64,000 nucleotides of DNA from JBBECJ01 sp963763325 (GTDB lineage: Bacteria > Chloroflexota > Chloroflexia > Thermomicrobiales > CFX8), in NCBI GenBank assembly GCA_963763325.1, contig CAVXOL010000024.1, positions 186,001 to 250,000 on the forward strand. Reading direction: 5' to 3'. The notes under the pieces are model-generated. The model saw only the letters and a program-made list of their open reading frames with translations, was not told the DNA's origin and made no database searches. Every line of letters starts with the position of its first letter. Positions within the stretch are counted from its first letter, which is position 1. The translations under genes were made by a program, and so were the position numbers. Positions 1 through 9,706 of the stretch are shown in pieces.

Positions 1-1307
1 GCCGTCCTGACCGCCCGTGGAGGCATGACGTCGCATGCCGCCGTTGTCGCCCGCGGCATGGGAAAGCCATGCGTCGTCGGCTGCGGAGCGCTGGAGATCG
101 ACTACGCCTCCGGCACAATCCATGTCGACGGCAGGACCTTGAACGGCGGCGATTTCATAACGATTGACGGTGCGTCTGGTCGGGTGATGGCCGGAGAAGT
201 TCCAACGATCGAGCCGAATGTCGGCGGGCAGTGTGGCGACCCTGCTGGGCTGGGCGGACCAGCATCGCCGGCTCGGGGTCCGTGCCAACGCGGACACACC
301 AAACGATGCCGCCGTCGCCCGCGAGTTCGGCGCGGAAGGGATTGGTCTCTGCCGCACAGAGCACATGTTCTTTGAGGGCGAGCGGATTCTCGCGATGCGC
401 GAGATGATCCTCGCCTCGAACGCACGACGAGCGACGCATCGCGCTCGACAAACTACTGCCGATCCAGCAGTCTGACTTTGCCGGCATCTTCCGCGCCATG
501 GACGGTCTGCCGGTGACGATTCGGACCCTCGATCCACCGTTGCACGAATTCCTGCCGCATACAGAACATGAGATGCAGGCGCTGGCAACCGACCTCGGCG
601 TCAGCGTTGAGTCGATCAGAAACAAGGTCGCCGCTCTCCACGAGGCTAATCCGATGCTCGGTCATCGCGGTTGCCGGCTCGGGATCTCCTACCCGGAGAT
701 CACCGAGATGCAGGCGCGAGCCATCTTTCAGGCAGCCCTCGAATGCGCGAAGGACGGCGTCACCGTCATTCCGGAGATCATGATCCCGCTCGTGGCTGAC
801 GTGAAGGAACTGGAACGGCAACGAGCAGTCGTCGAGCGCGTCGCCAAGGAAGTTCTCGGCGATACAAGCCATCAGGTTGCGTACAGCATCGGGACCATGA
901 TCGAGTTGCCACGCGCCGCGCTGACCGCCGACAAGATCGCCGAGCACGCCGAGTTCTTCTCGTTCGGCACCAACGACCTCACCCAGACGACGTTCGGCCT
1001 CAGCCGGGATGATGCTGGTCGCTTCCTCCCCTTCTACGTCGAGGAAGGCATCCTCAGTCGGGACCCCTTCGTGACGCTTGACGAGGACGGCGTTGGACGA
1101 CTCGTCGAAATCGCTGCCGAACGTGGGCGTTCGACTCGCCCGGACATCAAGCTGGGTATCTGCGGTGAACATGGGGGTGATCCGGAAAGCGTCGCGTTCT
1201 GCGAGCGCGCGGGGCTGGATTACGTCTCCTGCTCTCCATTTCGGGTTCCAATTGCCCGGCTCGCGGCAGCTCAGGCTGCCCTTGGTGCTACGGAGCGAGA
1301 CAAGTAG
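1..1307 (+). CDS. ppdK: Pyruvate, phosphate dikinase, 3' part (interrupted by two frameshifts)
   Basis: Interconverts pyruvate, ATP and Pi with phosphoenolpyruvate, AMP and PPi in the cytoplasm. The gene enters from the left edge, so the ATP-grasp N-terminus is missing. The first frame carries the phosphohistidine swivel motif GGMTSHAAVVARG with its catalytic His. The PEP/pyruvate barrel follows (RANADTPNDAAVAREFGAEG, GLCRTEHMFF, PVTIRTLDPPLHEFLP, FSFGTNDLTQTTFG, GICGEHGGDPES). The reading frame moves by one extra base near 219-224 and again near 424; after correction the product is continuous and family-like. Interruptions of a conserved enzyme at otherwise perfect sequence look like sequence errors, though a pseudogene cannot be excluded. 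Stop TAG at 1305. dgt follows after 70 nt. Confidence 0.93.
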
Positions 1308-1377
1308 CGAGTGGACGACCGGTCACGCTGAACGTACACTGTTGTGAGTCAGTTGAACGTGGAAGGGTGGCCGGTTC

Positions 1378-2427
1378 GTGCCGAGTGTCCGCGAACGATT
1401 AGAAGAGCGTGAACATGCCTGGCTCGCCCCTGCGGCAATGCTATCGGCTAATGCGACGCGCCAGACCGGTGAAGTCCGGTGTGACCTTCGAACCGATTTC
1501 CAACGCGATCGCGACCGGATTCTGCACTGCAAAGCGTTCCGAAGGCTCAAGTACAAGACTCAGGTATTTCTCTCGCCTGCTGCCGATCACATGCGAACCC
1601 GCCTGACTCATACGCTGGAGGTCACCCAGATTGCACGAACGATCGCCCGCGCGCTTGACCTGAACGAGGACCTGACGGAGGCGATCGGCCTCGGTCACGA
1701 TCTCGGCCATACACCATTCGGCCACGCCGGAGAACGCGCGCTGGCAGCCGTCTTCCCAGGATTTCGCCACAACGAGCAAAGCCTGCGCGTCGTCGACCGA
1801 CTTGAACGTGACGGACGCGGACTGAACCTGACAGACCAGACTCGCGATGGCATCCTGCGCCACTCAAAGCCGGTCGAAACGATCGCTGGCGACGTCGCCG
1901 GCATCCCTGCGACAGCCGAGGCCCAGGTCGTCAAGATCGCCGATGGCATCGCCTATATCAACCACGACCTCGACGACGCCATTCGCGGAGAAATGTTGCG
2001 CCCCCAGGACCTACCCCAGCTCGTCGTGGAACGGCTCGGTGATAGCCACTCCAGGCGGATCAACACACTCGTGGCCGATGTCGTCGAGCGATCGCGGCCG
2101 AACCTGCAGTTGTCGTTTGCCGGAACCCAGGTGATCGAATTAAGCCCGGAAACGCTTGAAGCGACGGACATGCTGCGCCGCTTCCTCTTCGACCGCGTTT
2201 ACGAGCCGATCAACGAACAGCCGGCAACCCAGCACGCCGAGCGGATCGTCCAGTCGTTGTTTACGTATTATGTCGATCACCCTCAGCAGTTGCCCGTCGT
2301 CATCGCTCCCGCGATCGCTGGCGAAGCAATCGAACGCCGCGTCGCAGATGTCGTCTGTGGCATGACTGACCGTTACGCCATCCGCTGTTACGATCAACTC
2401 TTCATGCCACGCTCCGAGGAGCTGTAA
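1378..2427 (+). CDS. dgt: dGTPase-like HD-domain nucleotide triphosphohydrolase
   Basis: Predicted deoxyguanosinetriphosphate triphosphohydrolase-like protein (dNTP to deoxynucleoside plus triphosphate), helping to control dNTP pools. 349 aa, usual for the shorter dGTPase class. The HD metal site is visible: RLTH (His78) and GLGHDLGHTPFGHAGE with His107-Asp108. Also present are the family's FRRLKYKTQVF near the N-terminus and HNEQSLRVVDRL in the middle. Start is GTG at 1378, chosen because GGAAGGGTGG at 1361-1370 is a good Shine-Dalgarno 7 nt upstream. dnaG starts 2 nt after the stop, so the two are surely cotranscribed, linking nucleotide pool control to primer synthesis. Confidence 0.93.
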   Translation: MPSVRERLEEREHAWLAPAAMLSANATRQTGEVRCDLRTDFQRDRDRILHCKAFRRLKYKTQVFLSPAADHMRTRLTHTLEVTQIARTIARALDLNEDLTEAIGLGHDLGHTPFGHAGERALAAVFPGFRHNEQSLRVVDRLERDGRGLNLTDQTRDGILRHSKPVETIAGDVAGIPATAEAQVVKIADGIAYINHDLDDAIRGEMLRPQDLPQLVVERLGDSHSRRINTLVADVVERSRPNLQLSFAGTQVIELSPETLEATDMLRRFLFDRVYEPINEQPATQHAERIVQSLFTYYVDHPQQLPVVIAPAIAGEAIERRVADVVCGMTDRYAIRCYDQLFMPRSEEL

Positions 2428-2429
2428 AC

Positions 2430-4299
2430 ATGCCAGCAGGAACGCTCGAGACGGTAAAGGAGCGGACCGATGTCGTCGATCTGATCGGCGCGAAGGTCCC
2501 GCTAAGGCAGACCGGGCGAAGCTTCAAGGGGCTATGCCCGTTCCACACCGAGAAGACACCATCGTTCGTTGTCTATCCAGAATCGCAGTCCTATCACTGC
2601 TTTGGATGTGGCAAGAGCGGCGACATCTTTACCTTCGTGATGGACACCGAGAACCTCGACTTTCGTGACGCGCTCAAGCTGCTGGCAGACCGCGCCGGTG
2701 TCCAGCTTGAAAGCCAGATGCAGCAGCGTCGCGACCCCGAGCGGGACCGTGAGCGTGATGGACTGATCGACCTCAACGAGCGCGCTGCCGCATTCTTCTC
2801 CAATGTCCTCTGGACGTCGCCTTCCGCCGCTGATGCTCGCGCTGTCCTCGAACGACGAGGCGTCGATCGGCGAACCGCCGAACGTTTTGGGATCGGGTTC
2901 GCACCGGATTCGTTCGACGCCCTCAAGGGACACTTCATGTCTCGCGATGTCACCGAAGCGGAGCTCGTCGCAGCCGGATTGCTGACCCGCCGCGAAGAGG
3001 ATGGCCGGACCTGGGACCGTTTCCGAAACCGGATTACGTTCCCAATTCGCAACCGCGAGGGGAAAGCCGTCGGCTTCGGCGCACGCGCGATGGGCGACGC
3101 AAATCCGAAGTATCTCAACACCGCCGAGACTGCCATCTTCAACAAGCGCTCGCTGCTCTACGCGCTCGACAAAGCCTACGACGCTGTCCGGCGCCTGCGC
3201 TCCATCGTCATCGTCGAAGGCTACATGGATGCGATCGCGGCACATCAGTTCGGTTACGAAAACGTCGTTGCCTCGATGGGCACAGCCCTGACCCCGACGC
3301 AGGTGTCGTCGATCCGACGCTACGTCGATCGCGTCTACCTGGCGCTCGACTCCGACGCTGCCGGGCAGCTCGCGACGTTGCGCGGGATCGACTCGATGCG
3401 CGAGAGCTTCGCCGACGACGAGCGAGTCGAGGTCCTACCCGGTAACCTCGTGCGGTTCGAGCGGACACTTGGCGCCGAAATTCGCGTCGTCCTCCTCCCG
3501 CATGGGAAGGACCCAGACGACTACATCCGGTCAGACCCAGGCAGTTGGCCAGCCGCCCTCGAGGCGTCGATCCCACTCGTCGAATACTTCCTGACGCACT
3601 CTCTCTCTGGCGTCGAGGATTCACCGACTGCGCGGGCGCGGGCGCTCCAGGAAGATGCGGTTCCGATCCTGCGTGAGATCGGCGACCCAGTCGTCCTCTC
3701 ACACTACATTGCGATGACAGCCCGGCTATTGCGGTTTCGCGATACCGAGGTCCACTCCGCTGTCTTGCGCGGACCAGCACGCCGTCGCGACGATCGATCA
3801 CAAGCGAGGCCCGTCGTTGAACGGCCGTTCAGCTCACGACCCCGAACGCTACCTGGCGACGTTGCTGCTGCGTCATCCGATCGCCGCCCTCGATCAGATC
3901 GCGGCGATAGATCGTGACGACGTGCTCGATACCCGACATCGTCTCATCATCGAGGCGCTCGCCTCAACACCTGGTGACATCGAGATCGCGCTCGCCAGCC
4001 TCGACGAAGACATCGCGACGTACGCTCGTTCGCTGCTGAGTGAGAGCGAATCACGCGGCGCATCGTTTCCGTTGGCAACAAGTCGAGAGATTCCCGTTGC
4101 GATTCAGCGTCTGGCTCAGGTGCGATACGAGTCGAGGCTCCGACACGTTCAGGCTGAGTTGCAGGCGGCTCAGCAAGCAGGTGACGTCGCCGCTGTCACC
4201 GAGAACATCAGGCGGATGAACCTGCTCGCCGAGCGCAAGCAGACATTCGCCCCTCGAGAGAGCCCGTATTTCCGAGACATTCGGACCCCAGTCAACTGA
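2430..4299 (+). CDS. dnaG: DNA primase DnaG (one frameshift)
   Basis: Synthesises RNA primers at the replication fork. N-terminal CHC2 zinc finger (GLCPFHTEKTPSF and YHCFGCGKSGD), catalytic core, and TOPRIM domain (IVIVEGYMDAIAAHQFGYEN, VYLALDSDAAG). The helicase-binding C-terminal domain (HDPERYLATLLLRHPIAALD onwards to 4299) lies one base out of frame from the core; the shift is somewhere in the variable linker at about 3775-3830 and equals one extra base. With it removed the protein is about 622 aa, normal for DnaG. Start ATG 2430 has GAGGAG at 2416-2421. The frameshift is probably an error because DnaG is essential. Confidence 0.93.
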
Positions 4300-4327
4300 T
4301 ATTCGCTTGCATGCTGGGCGATGCGCG

Positions 4328-5725
4328 TCACCCCGGCGCTGACCCACTTCCCTGCTGAATCGCGGTTTTGAGTGCGGAGATCAGCGCCTCGTCCTGTCCG
4401 CGCAACACGGTCCTTGCGTCAATCGCGACCCGACCGTCGACGATCCGAGGCACGATGTGAGGCGTTCCCAGACGTAGGCGCGTTGCAAGCGCATCAGGCG
4501 ACGGATCATCTATCCCGACTGCGAAGGACGGTAACGTCTTCCCAGGCAGCGATCCACCTCCGACAACTGACTCTGTCGCGATGACGGATGCGCGATCGCC
4601 GAGCTCCACCGCCCAATGGCGCGCCCGGGATTCCACCCAGTCAGCCGTTCTGGAGATCATCCACCAGACCGGAATGTGCTCCTGTGCCTGACCGCGGAGA
4701 TAGTGTCGCAGCGTCGCTTCAATCCCCGCAAGACATGTCTTGTCCGCCCGGAGCGCACGCGCCAACGGGTGCCGGCGAATCCGCTGAACAACCTCTGCTC
4801 GCCCCAGAATCAGGCCTGCTTGCGGCCCGCCGAGCAACTTGTCTCCCGACGCGCAGGCGACGTCGACTCCGGCCGAGATACTGTCAGCTAGTGTCGGCTC
4901 GTGGTCAAGTCCGTATTTGGCAGTTTCAAGCAGGCAACCGCTACCAACATCTTCGATGGTCAGTACTCCACGCTCTCGAGCAACATCCGCAAGCTCCCGC
5001 AGGCCCGGACGGGCGACGAAACCAAGAATCGAGAAGTTGCTGGCGTGAACACGAAGAAATGCGGCCGTCTCCGCGTCTGTCGCTGCCTCGTAGTCGTGCA
5101 GGTAGGTCCGGTTGGTCGTTCCCACTTCAATCAGCCGTGCCCCGCTCTGCCGCAGGACGTCTGGGATTCGGAACCCACCGCCGATTTCCACCGCCTCTCC
5201 GCGTGAGACAACCACACCGCGGCCAGCACACGTTGCCGCAAGCGTCAGCAGTACCGCCGCTGCATTGTTGTTGACCACGAGCGTCCGCTCCGCGCCGGTC
5301 AACACCTGCATCATCGCTTCGATCTCAGCCCCACGGCCACCACGAGCGCCTGTTTCGAGGTCAGTCTCCAAGGCCAGGTAGTTCGTTGCCGCCGCAGACA
5401 TCGCTGCCGCGGTCTCGTCCGAAACAGGTGCCCGTCCGAGATTCGTCTGAATCACGACGCCGGTGCCGTTAATCACCAGGTTCGACCGTTGGCCAGAAAC
5501 GATGAGTAGTTCGTGAACAACTCGTTGCGGGAGATTGCGCCCTGCTTCCAAGTCCCCAGACATGATGTTTGCTCGAGCGTCGTCGAGGACGCGTCGGACG
5601 ATGGCCGTCGCAACCGCCGGCAAGAGCGTCTCAGCGACGTCTCGAACCGCATCGTCCTGAGCGAGTGCACTCACAGACGGAAGAGCACGCAAAGCGCGGG
5701 ATCGAGCGTCCTCCAAGAGACACAC
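4328..5725 (-). CDS. selA: L-seryl-tRNA(Sec) selenium transferase
   Basis: PLP enzyme that converts seryl-tRNA(Sec) to selenocysteinyl-tRNA(Sec) using selenophosphate. 465 aa, full length. The N-terminal SelA domain leads into LVINGTGVVIQTNLGRAP (near 83-100), GARGGRGAEIE, and the PLP lysine in SGDKLLGGPQAG (Lys296), all intact in one frame. Start could be GTG 5725 or, better spaced from GGAAGG (about 5727-5732), TTG 5716. It lies downstream of tRNA-Pro on the same strand but is separated from it by a terminator. selB, selC and selD were not found here. Its presence shows that the organism makes selenocysteine, which matters for the TGA-containing gene at 27661-28030. It converges on dnaG with a 28-nt gap. 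Confidence 0.95.
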   Translation of the reverse strand: MCLLEDARSRALRALPSVSALAQDDAVRDVAETLLPAVATAIVRRVLDDARANIMSGDLEAGRNLPQRVVHELLIVSGQRSNLVINGTGVVIQTNLGRAPVSDETAAAMSAAATNYLALETDLETGARGGRGAEIEAMMQVLTGAERTLVVNNNAAAVLLTLAATCAGRGVVVSRGEAVEIGGGFRIPDVLRQSGARLIEVGTTNRTYLHDYEAATDAETAAFLRVHASNFSILGFVARPGLRELADVARERGVLTIEDVGSGCLLETAKYGLDHEPTLADSISAGVDVACASGDKLLGGPQAGLILGRAEVVQRIRRHPLARALRADKTCLAGIEATLRHYLRGQAQEHIPVWWMISRTADWVESRARHWAVELGDRASVIATESVVGGGSLPGKTLPSFAVGIDDPSPDALATRLRLGTPHIVPRIVDGRVAIDARTVLRGQDEALISALKTAIQQGSGSAPG

Positions 5726-5765
5726 CTTCCGACTGTCCAGCGACTGCGGCGAACGAATCTGGTAA

Positions 5766-5791
5766 CAAAAAAGGAGCGGCGCGCCGCTCCT
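5766..5791 (-). terminator. Rho-independent terminator after tRNA-Pro
   Basis: A perfect 20-nt palindrome at 5772-5791 (AGGAGCGGCG and its complement) is followed on the minus strand by a run of six T. It sits between tRNA-Pro and selA, so selA probably has its own promoter in the 40 nt that follow. Confidence 0.85.
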
Positions 5792-5808
5792 CCTGGACTG
5801 AGTTATGC

Positions 5809-5886
<78 letters not shown>

Positions 5887-5971
5887 TTCCTTCAGGAACG
5901 CCTTAGTCTATCATCCGTCCGCGACGCCCGACAAGACGCAGGTGAACGCATCGATCGAGCACGGGGATTGG

Positions 5972-5977
5972 TAGAAT
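5972..5977 (+). promoter_or_regulatory. Probable -10 element for tRNA-Arg
   Basis: TAGAAT preceded by TTGG lies 17 nt before the tRNA. No convincing -35 hexamer was seen. The same GGTAGAAT form precedes tRNA-Ser(GCU) at 45049-45054. Confidence 0.45.
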
Positions 5978-5994
5978 CGGATCAGGCGCGCAAT

Positions 5995-6067
5995 GCCCGC
6001 GTAGCTCAGAGGATAGAGCAGGGGCGTCCTAAGCCCTGTGTCGGGGGTTCGACTCCCTCCGCGGGCG
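5995..6067 (+). tRNA. tRNA-Arg (anticodon CCU)
   Basis: Acceptor stem GCCCGCG (5995-6001) pairs with CGCGGGC (6060-6066). D-arm GCTCAGAGGATAGAGC, anticodon stem GGGGC/GCCCT with loop GTCCTAA giving CCT, and T-arm GGGGGTTCGACTCCCTC are all clear. Discriminator is G; the CCA tail is not encoded (CCG follows). Reads AGG. Confidence 0.95.
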
Positions 6068-6139
6068 CCGGTCCGAATCTCCCATTGGGCGGTGATCGAG
6101 AATCAGCGATCGCCGCCACTAGTCGAGGAGCAGCGCGCG

Positions 6140-6718
6140 ATGGATCTCCAGATCAAGTCCCACCACATCCGGTTGTCAGACGACCTACGCGACTACATTG
6201 AGAAGCGGGTCAGCAAGCTCGACCGGGTGAACGAGCGAATCATCGAGGCTAAGTTCGAACTGCGGCAAGAGAAGACACACAACCCCACCCAGCGGTTCAT
6301 CGCCCAGTTCACGATCGCGACCCCTCGCTCGATACTCCGCGCTGAAGAGAAGAACACCGACCCTAATGCCGCGATTGACATCGTCACTGACAAGATGTCG
6401 CGTCAGATCAAGCGCTTCCACGAGCGCAAAGTTCATCGTTCGAGGCGCTCTGCCGTTAATCTGGGACTGCTTGCAGCCGACCAGTCGCCCGAACTGCTAC
6501 CGGCGAGCTTCGAGGATGAAGAGAATGGCACCGACGCGATGGTCGTCCGGACCAAACGCTTCCCGGTCCTGCCGATGGACACGGCTGAGGCGATTGAGCA
6601 GATCGAGCTGCTCGGTCATGACTTCTTCGTTTTTCACAATTACGAGACCAACCAGATCAATGTCCTATACAGACGCCAGGACGGGCAATACGGCGTGCTC
6701 GAACCGGAACTGGCCTGA
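6140..6718 (+). CDS. hpf: Ribosome hibernation promoting factor, long form
   Basis: Binds the 30S subunit in stationary phase and dimerises 70S ribosomes to 100S. 192 aa: N-terminal RaiA/S30AE domain (MDLQIKSHHIRLSDDLRDYI, then basic KRFHERKVHRSRR near 95-107), a linker, and the C-terminal dimerisation domain typical of long HPF (VRTKRFPVLPMDTAEAIEQI, GHDFFVFHNYETNQINVLYR). Start ATG 6140 was chosen over an upstream in-frame ATG at 6038, which would run through the tRNA; GAGGAG at 6125-6130 supports it. It follows tRNA-Arg by 72 nt. Confidence 0.94.
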   Translation: MDLQIKSHHIRLSDDLRDYIEKRVSKLDRVNERIIEAKFELRQEKTHNPTQRFIAQFTIATPRSILRAEEKNTDPNAAIDIVTDKMSRQIKRFHERKVHRSRRSAVNLGLLAADQSPELLPASFEDEENGTDAMVVRTKRFPVLPMDTAEAIEQIELLGHDFFVFHNYETNQINVLYRRQDGQYGVLEPELA

Positions 6719-7142
6719 GCAGCCGGGAATAGACATCGACGCTCGTCGTTACAGGTTGTGGGTTGATGAATGCTCACGAGCCATCACTCACTGTTGGTCG
6801 CTGAAGCATGTTTAGGGTCAGGCGTTGTCGAGTCCGCATTGCGAACCATGCACGTTAGATTCATCTGGACAGGTCACTGTTCGGAGGGTTAGCGTGGCCT
6901 GGTTCCGAACGTGGATCCAGATGTTTGCAGCCTCAAGCGACGTGCTTCCAGTACGATCTCGACGCGATTGAAGGACAGCCGATTTCGGCTGTCCTTCTTT
7001 CTTGTCCGGCGGCATCGACTTTGCACGATCGCAAGTGCACGATGTGTACGCCGAGCCGACGTTAGGACTGATTGAGTTGACCGGGATATTGGCCGAGCCA
7101 CCTCGCACACTTCGACCGGTTGCGAGGATCGAACGTGTCGCG
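6719..7142 (+). other. 424-nt stretch without a clear gene, holding a terminator
   Basis: No convincing coding frame. The only strong structure is the terminator-like hairpin at 6971-6996. The 250 nt before it, between the hpf stop and the hairpin, could be a long 3' UTR or an unrecognised small RNA; I could not match it to a known RNA family. The last 120 nt may include the true N-terminus of the next gene. Confidence 0.4.
6971..7000 (+). terminator. Terminator-like hairpin
   Basis: AAGGACAGCCG and CGGCTGTCCTT form an 11-bp stem with a 4-nt ATTT loop (6971-6996), followed by CTTTCTT. Likely ends hpf transcription or an RNA gene just upstream. Confidence 0.7.
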
Positions 7143-8408
7143 ATGATCAGCGTTCACACGTCGCCGGTCGCGTTGCCGGGCGGCAAAGACGCTGGCGGCC
7201 TCAACGTTTATGTCCGCGATCTTGCGCGCCAGCTCGACGCATGCGGAGTCGAAGTCGACATCTTCACGCGCCGCACCGACGAGTCGACACCTGAGGTTGT
7301 TGAGCTGTCAGAGCGAGTCCGGGTTGTCTCAATCAATGCCGGGCCGCCGACCGAGGTTCCGAAGGACGATCTCTTTAGCTTATTACCTGAGTTCGCAAAC
7401 GAGGCGGCGCTGTATTCCTTGCGCGCGGGTGTGCGCTACGACGCCGTCCACAGTCACTACTGGCTATCAGGCTGGGCCGCCCACCTTCTCAAGCGTTACT
7501 GGAATGCGCCGACCGTCCACACCTTCCACACGCTGGCGCGGCTCAAGAACGTCGCTGCCGGTGCCGGCGGGCAAGAGTCGGCAGTTAGAGTCCGGGTCGA
7601 GAATCGCCTCCTCGACGTAGTTGACCACGTGATAGCGCCGAACCCTGACGAACGTGCTGAAATGGTCTGGCGTATGGGGGCGAACAATGCCAGTATCTGT
7701 GTGATTCCACCTGGCATCGACCTCGACCGGTTCCACCCACACGACGCAACGACAGCGCGTCAGCGTCTCGGCCTCCCCGACAACCCACTCGTGCTGTTCA
7801 TTGGTCGGGTCGATCCAATGAAGGGAATCGAAACACTACTTGAAGGTTTCCAGAAGCTTCGGGCACGTCCGTGGGGCGACTCACCACCGAAGCTCGTCTT
7901 CATCGGCGGTACGGTCGAGCGTCACGGGAACCGGGTCACGCTTGGTGATGACCTGATTCCGGTCGCCCGGCGTGGGGAAGAGCTCGGCATTCGGGAGGAC
8001 ATTATTTTCCGGGGATCCGAGCAGCAGGAGCTGCTTCCCGGCTATTACGCCGCCGCCACGGTCTGTGCCGTCCCGTCTCGCTACGAGTCATTCGGACTGG
8101 TTGCCGTCGAGGCGATGGCGTGTGGGCTGCCAGTCGTCGCGTCGCGGGCTGGTGGACTCAAGTTCACAGTCGAAGAAGAAGTCAGCGGCCTGCTCGTTCC
8201 GGTCGGCGATGCGGAAGCGCTCGGCAATGCTCTCGACCGTATCATCCGGGACCGAGATCTGCGCGCGTCGCTCCAGGTTGGCGCGCGACAGGCCGCAATT
8301 CGCTTCTCCTGGCAGACGATCGGACCGGCGATGCTAACACTCTACGAGCGGCTCGCCGAAGGCGAGCGTGAGAACCTCTGCTGCCTCGGTGAGATCTACG
8401 CTTCGTAA
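7143..8408 (+). CDS. GT4-family glycosyltransferase (MshA / sucrose-phosphate-synthase-like)
   Basis: GT-B fold transferase using a nucleotide sugar. The N-terminal SVHTSPVALPGGKDAGGLNV matches the acceptor-domain glycine-rich loop of MshA and sucrose-synthase-like enzymes. HSHYWLSGWAA and TFHTLARLKN follow, then the donor domain with LFIGRVDPMKGIETLLEGF and the E-x7-E motif ESFGLVAVEAMACGLPVVAS. About 421 aa from ATG 7143 (ends with TAA at 8406). The frame is open upstream to 7002, and GTG or TTG starts there are possible because family members have a short lead-in before the SVHTSP motif. The acceptor is not predictable from sequence; mycothiol synthesis is not implied, because no other msh gene is seen. 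Confidence 0.85.
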   Translation: MISVHTSPVALPGGKDAGGLNVYVRDLARQLDACGVEVDIFTRRTDESTPEVVELSERVRVVSINAGPPTEVPKDDLFSLLPEFANEAALYSLRAGVRYDAVHSHYWLSGWAAHLLKRYWNAPTVHTFHTLARLKNVAAGAGGQESAVRVRVENRLLDVVDHVIAPNPDERAEMVWRMGANNASICVIPPGIDLDRFHPHDATTARQRLGLPDNPLVLFIGRVDPMKGIETLLEGFQKLRARPWGDSPPKLVFIGGTVERHGNRVTLGDDLIPVARRGEELGIREDIIFRGSEQQELLPGYYAAATVCAVPSRYESFGLVAVEAMACGLPVVASRAGGLKFTVEEEVSGLLVPVGDAEALGNALDRIIRDRDLRASLQVGARQAAIRFSWQTIGPAMLTLYERLAEGERENLCCLGEIYAS

Positions 8409-8455
8409 TGCCGCCGTGGATCCACCCGCATTGGAGCGACCGCCAGAACCTGGCA

Positions 8456-8490
8456 CTGCTCCACACCCTGTCGCAACGACAGGGGAGCAG
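8456..8490. terminator. Bidirectional hairpin between convergent genes
   Basis: CTGCTCC pairs with GGAGCAG and, inside it, CCTGTCG with CGACAGG around a CAA loop, with an ACAC bulge on one side. Located between the convergent GT4 gene and the M20 peptidase. No T-run, so efficiency as an intrinsic terminator is uncertain. Confidence 0.5.
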
Positions 8491-8508
8491 AGAGCGGCGG
8501 TAACGGCG

Positions 8509-9645
8509 CTACAGTTCGGCCAGCAACGCTGCGATGAGCGCCGTTCTCGGTGCAACCTCGGAAACGATGATGTGCTCATTGTCGGCGTGACCCCCATCTC
8601 CGGGACAGCCGAGGCCGTCAAGTGTCGGCGCGCCAATCGCCGCCGTGAAGTTGCCGTCCGACCCGCCTCCGGTTGATGCCTCGGTCAGGTCCTGTTCGAT
8701 GAGGCGACCGATCGACTGCGCGCGCTTGAAGGCGGCGACGATCGCATCGGTGCGCTCCATCGGTGGTCGGTTCATCTCGCCGGTCACTTGAACGGTCGCA
8801 CCATCGAGTTGCGCGGACGCCGCGAGAATGGCAGGAACGATGCGCTCGGCTTCGGCCATGCTCGTAACGCGCAGGTCGATCAGCGCCGACGCATGGGCAG
8901 CCACGACATTGCGCTTCGTTCCGCCCTCTACGACGCCGACATTCACGGTCGTCCCTTTGTCGTAGTCGGTGAAGCGATGTAGCCACTGAATCTGGCGAGC
9001 GAGTTCCTCGATCGCGCTGACTCCAGCGCTGTGGTCCGCTCCAGCGTGCGCGGCACGTCCTTCGATCTCCATCTGGAACATACCGACGCCCTTGCGCTCG
9101 GTTTTGAGCGACCCATGTGGCGGAACTGGCGGCTCCAGGCAGAGGACCATCTCTGCCTGGCGTGCCTCTGTCTCGAGCACCGGACGGGACACCGGAGATC
9201 CAACCTCTTCTTCGGTGTTGATCGTCCAGACGATCGGCCGGTGATTGATGCTCAGGTCCCCTAGAATATCAAGGGCAGTGAACATCATCGCGGCCGACGC
9301 CTTCATGTCGTAAATTCCTGGCCCGAAAGCGTGATCGCCGTCGATTCGCCACGGCAGGCGCTCAATCGTTCCGACCGGCCAGACCGTATCGACGTGCGTC
9401 ATGACGTGTAGCGGCTTCTGTCCGGAGCCAAGGCGAGCAATAAGCAGATCGCCGTACTCTTCCTGCGGTAAGCGCTCGACGGTCGCTCCTCGTTTGTGGA
9501 GTTCCGCTTCGAGGAAGTCGATCAAGCGATCCATCGCCTGTTTGTCGCTCGTCGGCGACTCGAATTCAACGAGCCGCTGAAGAAGCGCCATCGTCGCATC
9601 CTGACGCTCGTGCGCCAGCCGAACGATCGCCTCACCGTCGATCAT
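8509..9645 (-). CDS. M20-family metallopeptidase, glutamate carboxypeptidase-like
   Basis: Zinc amidohydrolase/carboxypeptidase of the ArgE/DapE/CPG2 superfamily, 378 aa. Metal and catalytic residues are visible: MTHVDTVWP (His and catalytic Asp), GPGIYDMKASAAM (bridging Asp), INTEEEVGS (catalytic and metal Glu), CLEPP, and GGGSDGNFTAAIG with a C-terminal HADNEHI His. The dimerisation domain starts at GRAAHAGADHSAGVSAIEEL. Closest in pattern to carboxypeptidase G2 (C-terminal Glu release). No signal peptide, so probably cytoplasmic. Starts at ATG 9645; the next gene upstream on this strand ends in a terminator, so it is likely a single-gene unit. Confidence 0.88.
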   Translation of the reverse strand: MIDGEAIVRLAHERQDATMALLQRLVEFESPTSDKQAMDRLIDFLEAELHKRGATVERLPQEEYGDLLIARLGSGQKPLHVMTHVDTVWPVGTIERLPWRIDGDHAFGPGIYDMKASAAMMFTALDILGDLSINHRPIVWTINTEEEVGSPVSRPVLETEARQAEMVLCLEPPVPPHGSLKTERKGVGMFQMEIEGRAAHAGADHSAGVSAIEELARQIQWLHRFTDYDKGTTVNVGVVEGGTKRNVVAAHASALIDLRVTSMAEAERIVPAILAASAQLDGATVQVTGEMNRPPMERTDAIVAAFKRAQSIGRLIEQDLTEASTGGGSDGNFTAAIGAPTLDGLGCPGDGGHADNEHIIVSEVAPRTALIAALLAEL

Positions 9646-9680
9646 CGATCCTCCACATCTGCTCGAGCTCGCGGGAATCG

Positions 9681-9706
9681 AAAAAGCGGGAGCATTTACC
9701 CCCGCT
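9681..9706 (-). terminator. Intrinsic terminator overlapping the stop of the 9696-10034 gene
   Basis: AGCGGG (minus strand 9706-9701) pairs with CCCGCT (9690-9685), followed by TTTTT. The stop codon of the small gene is inside the hairpin loop. Confidence 0.75.
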
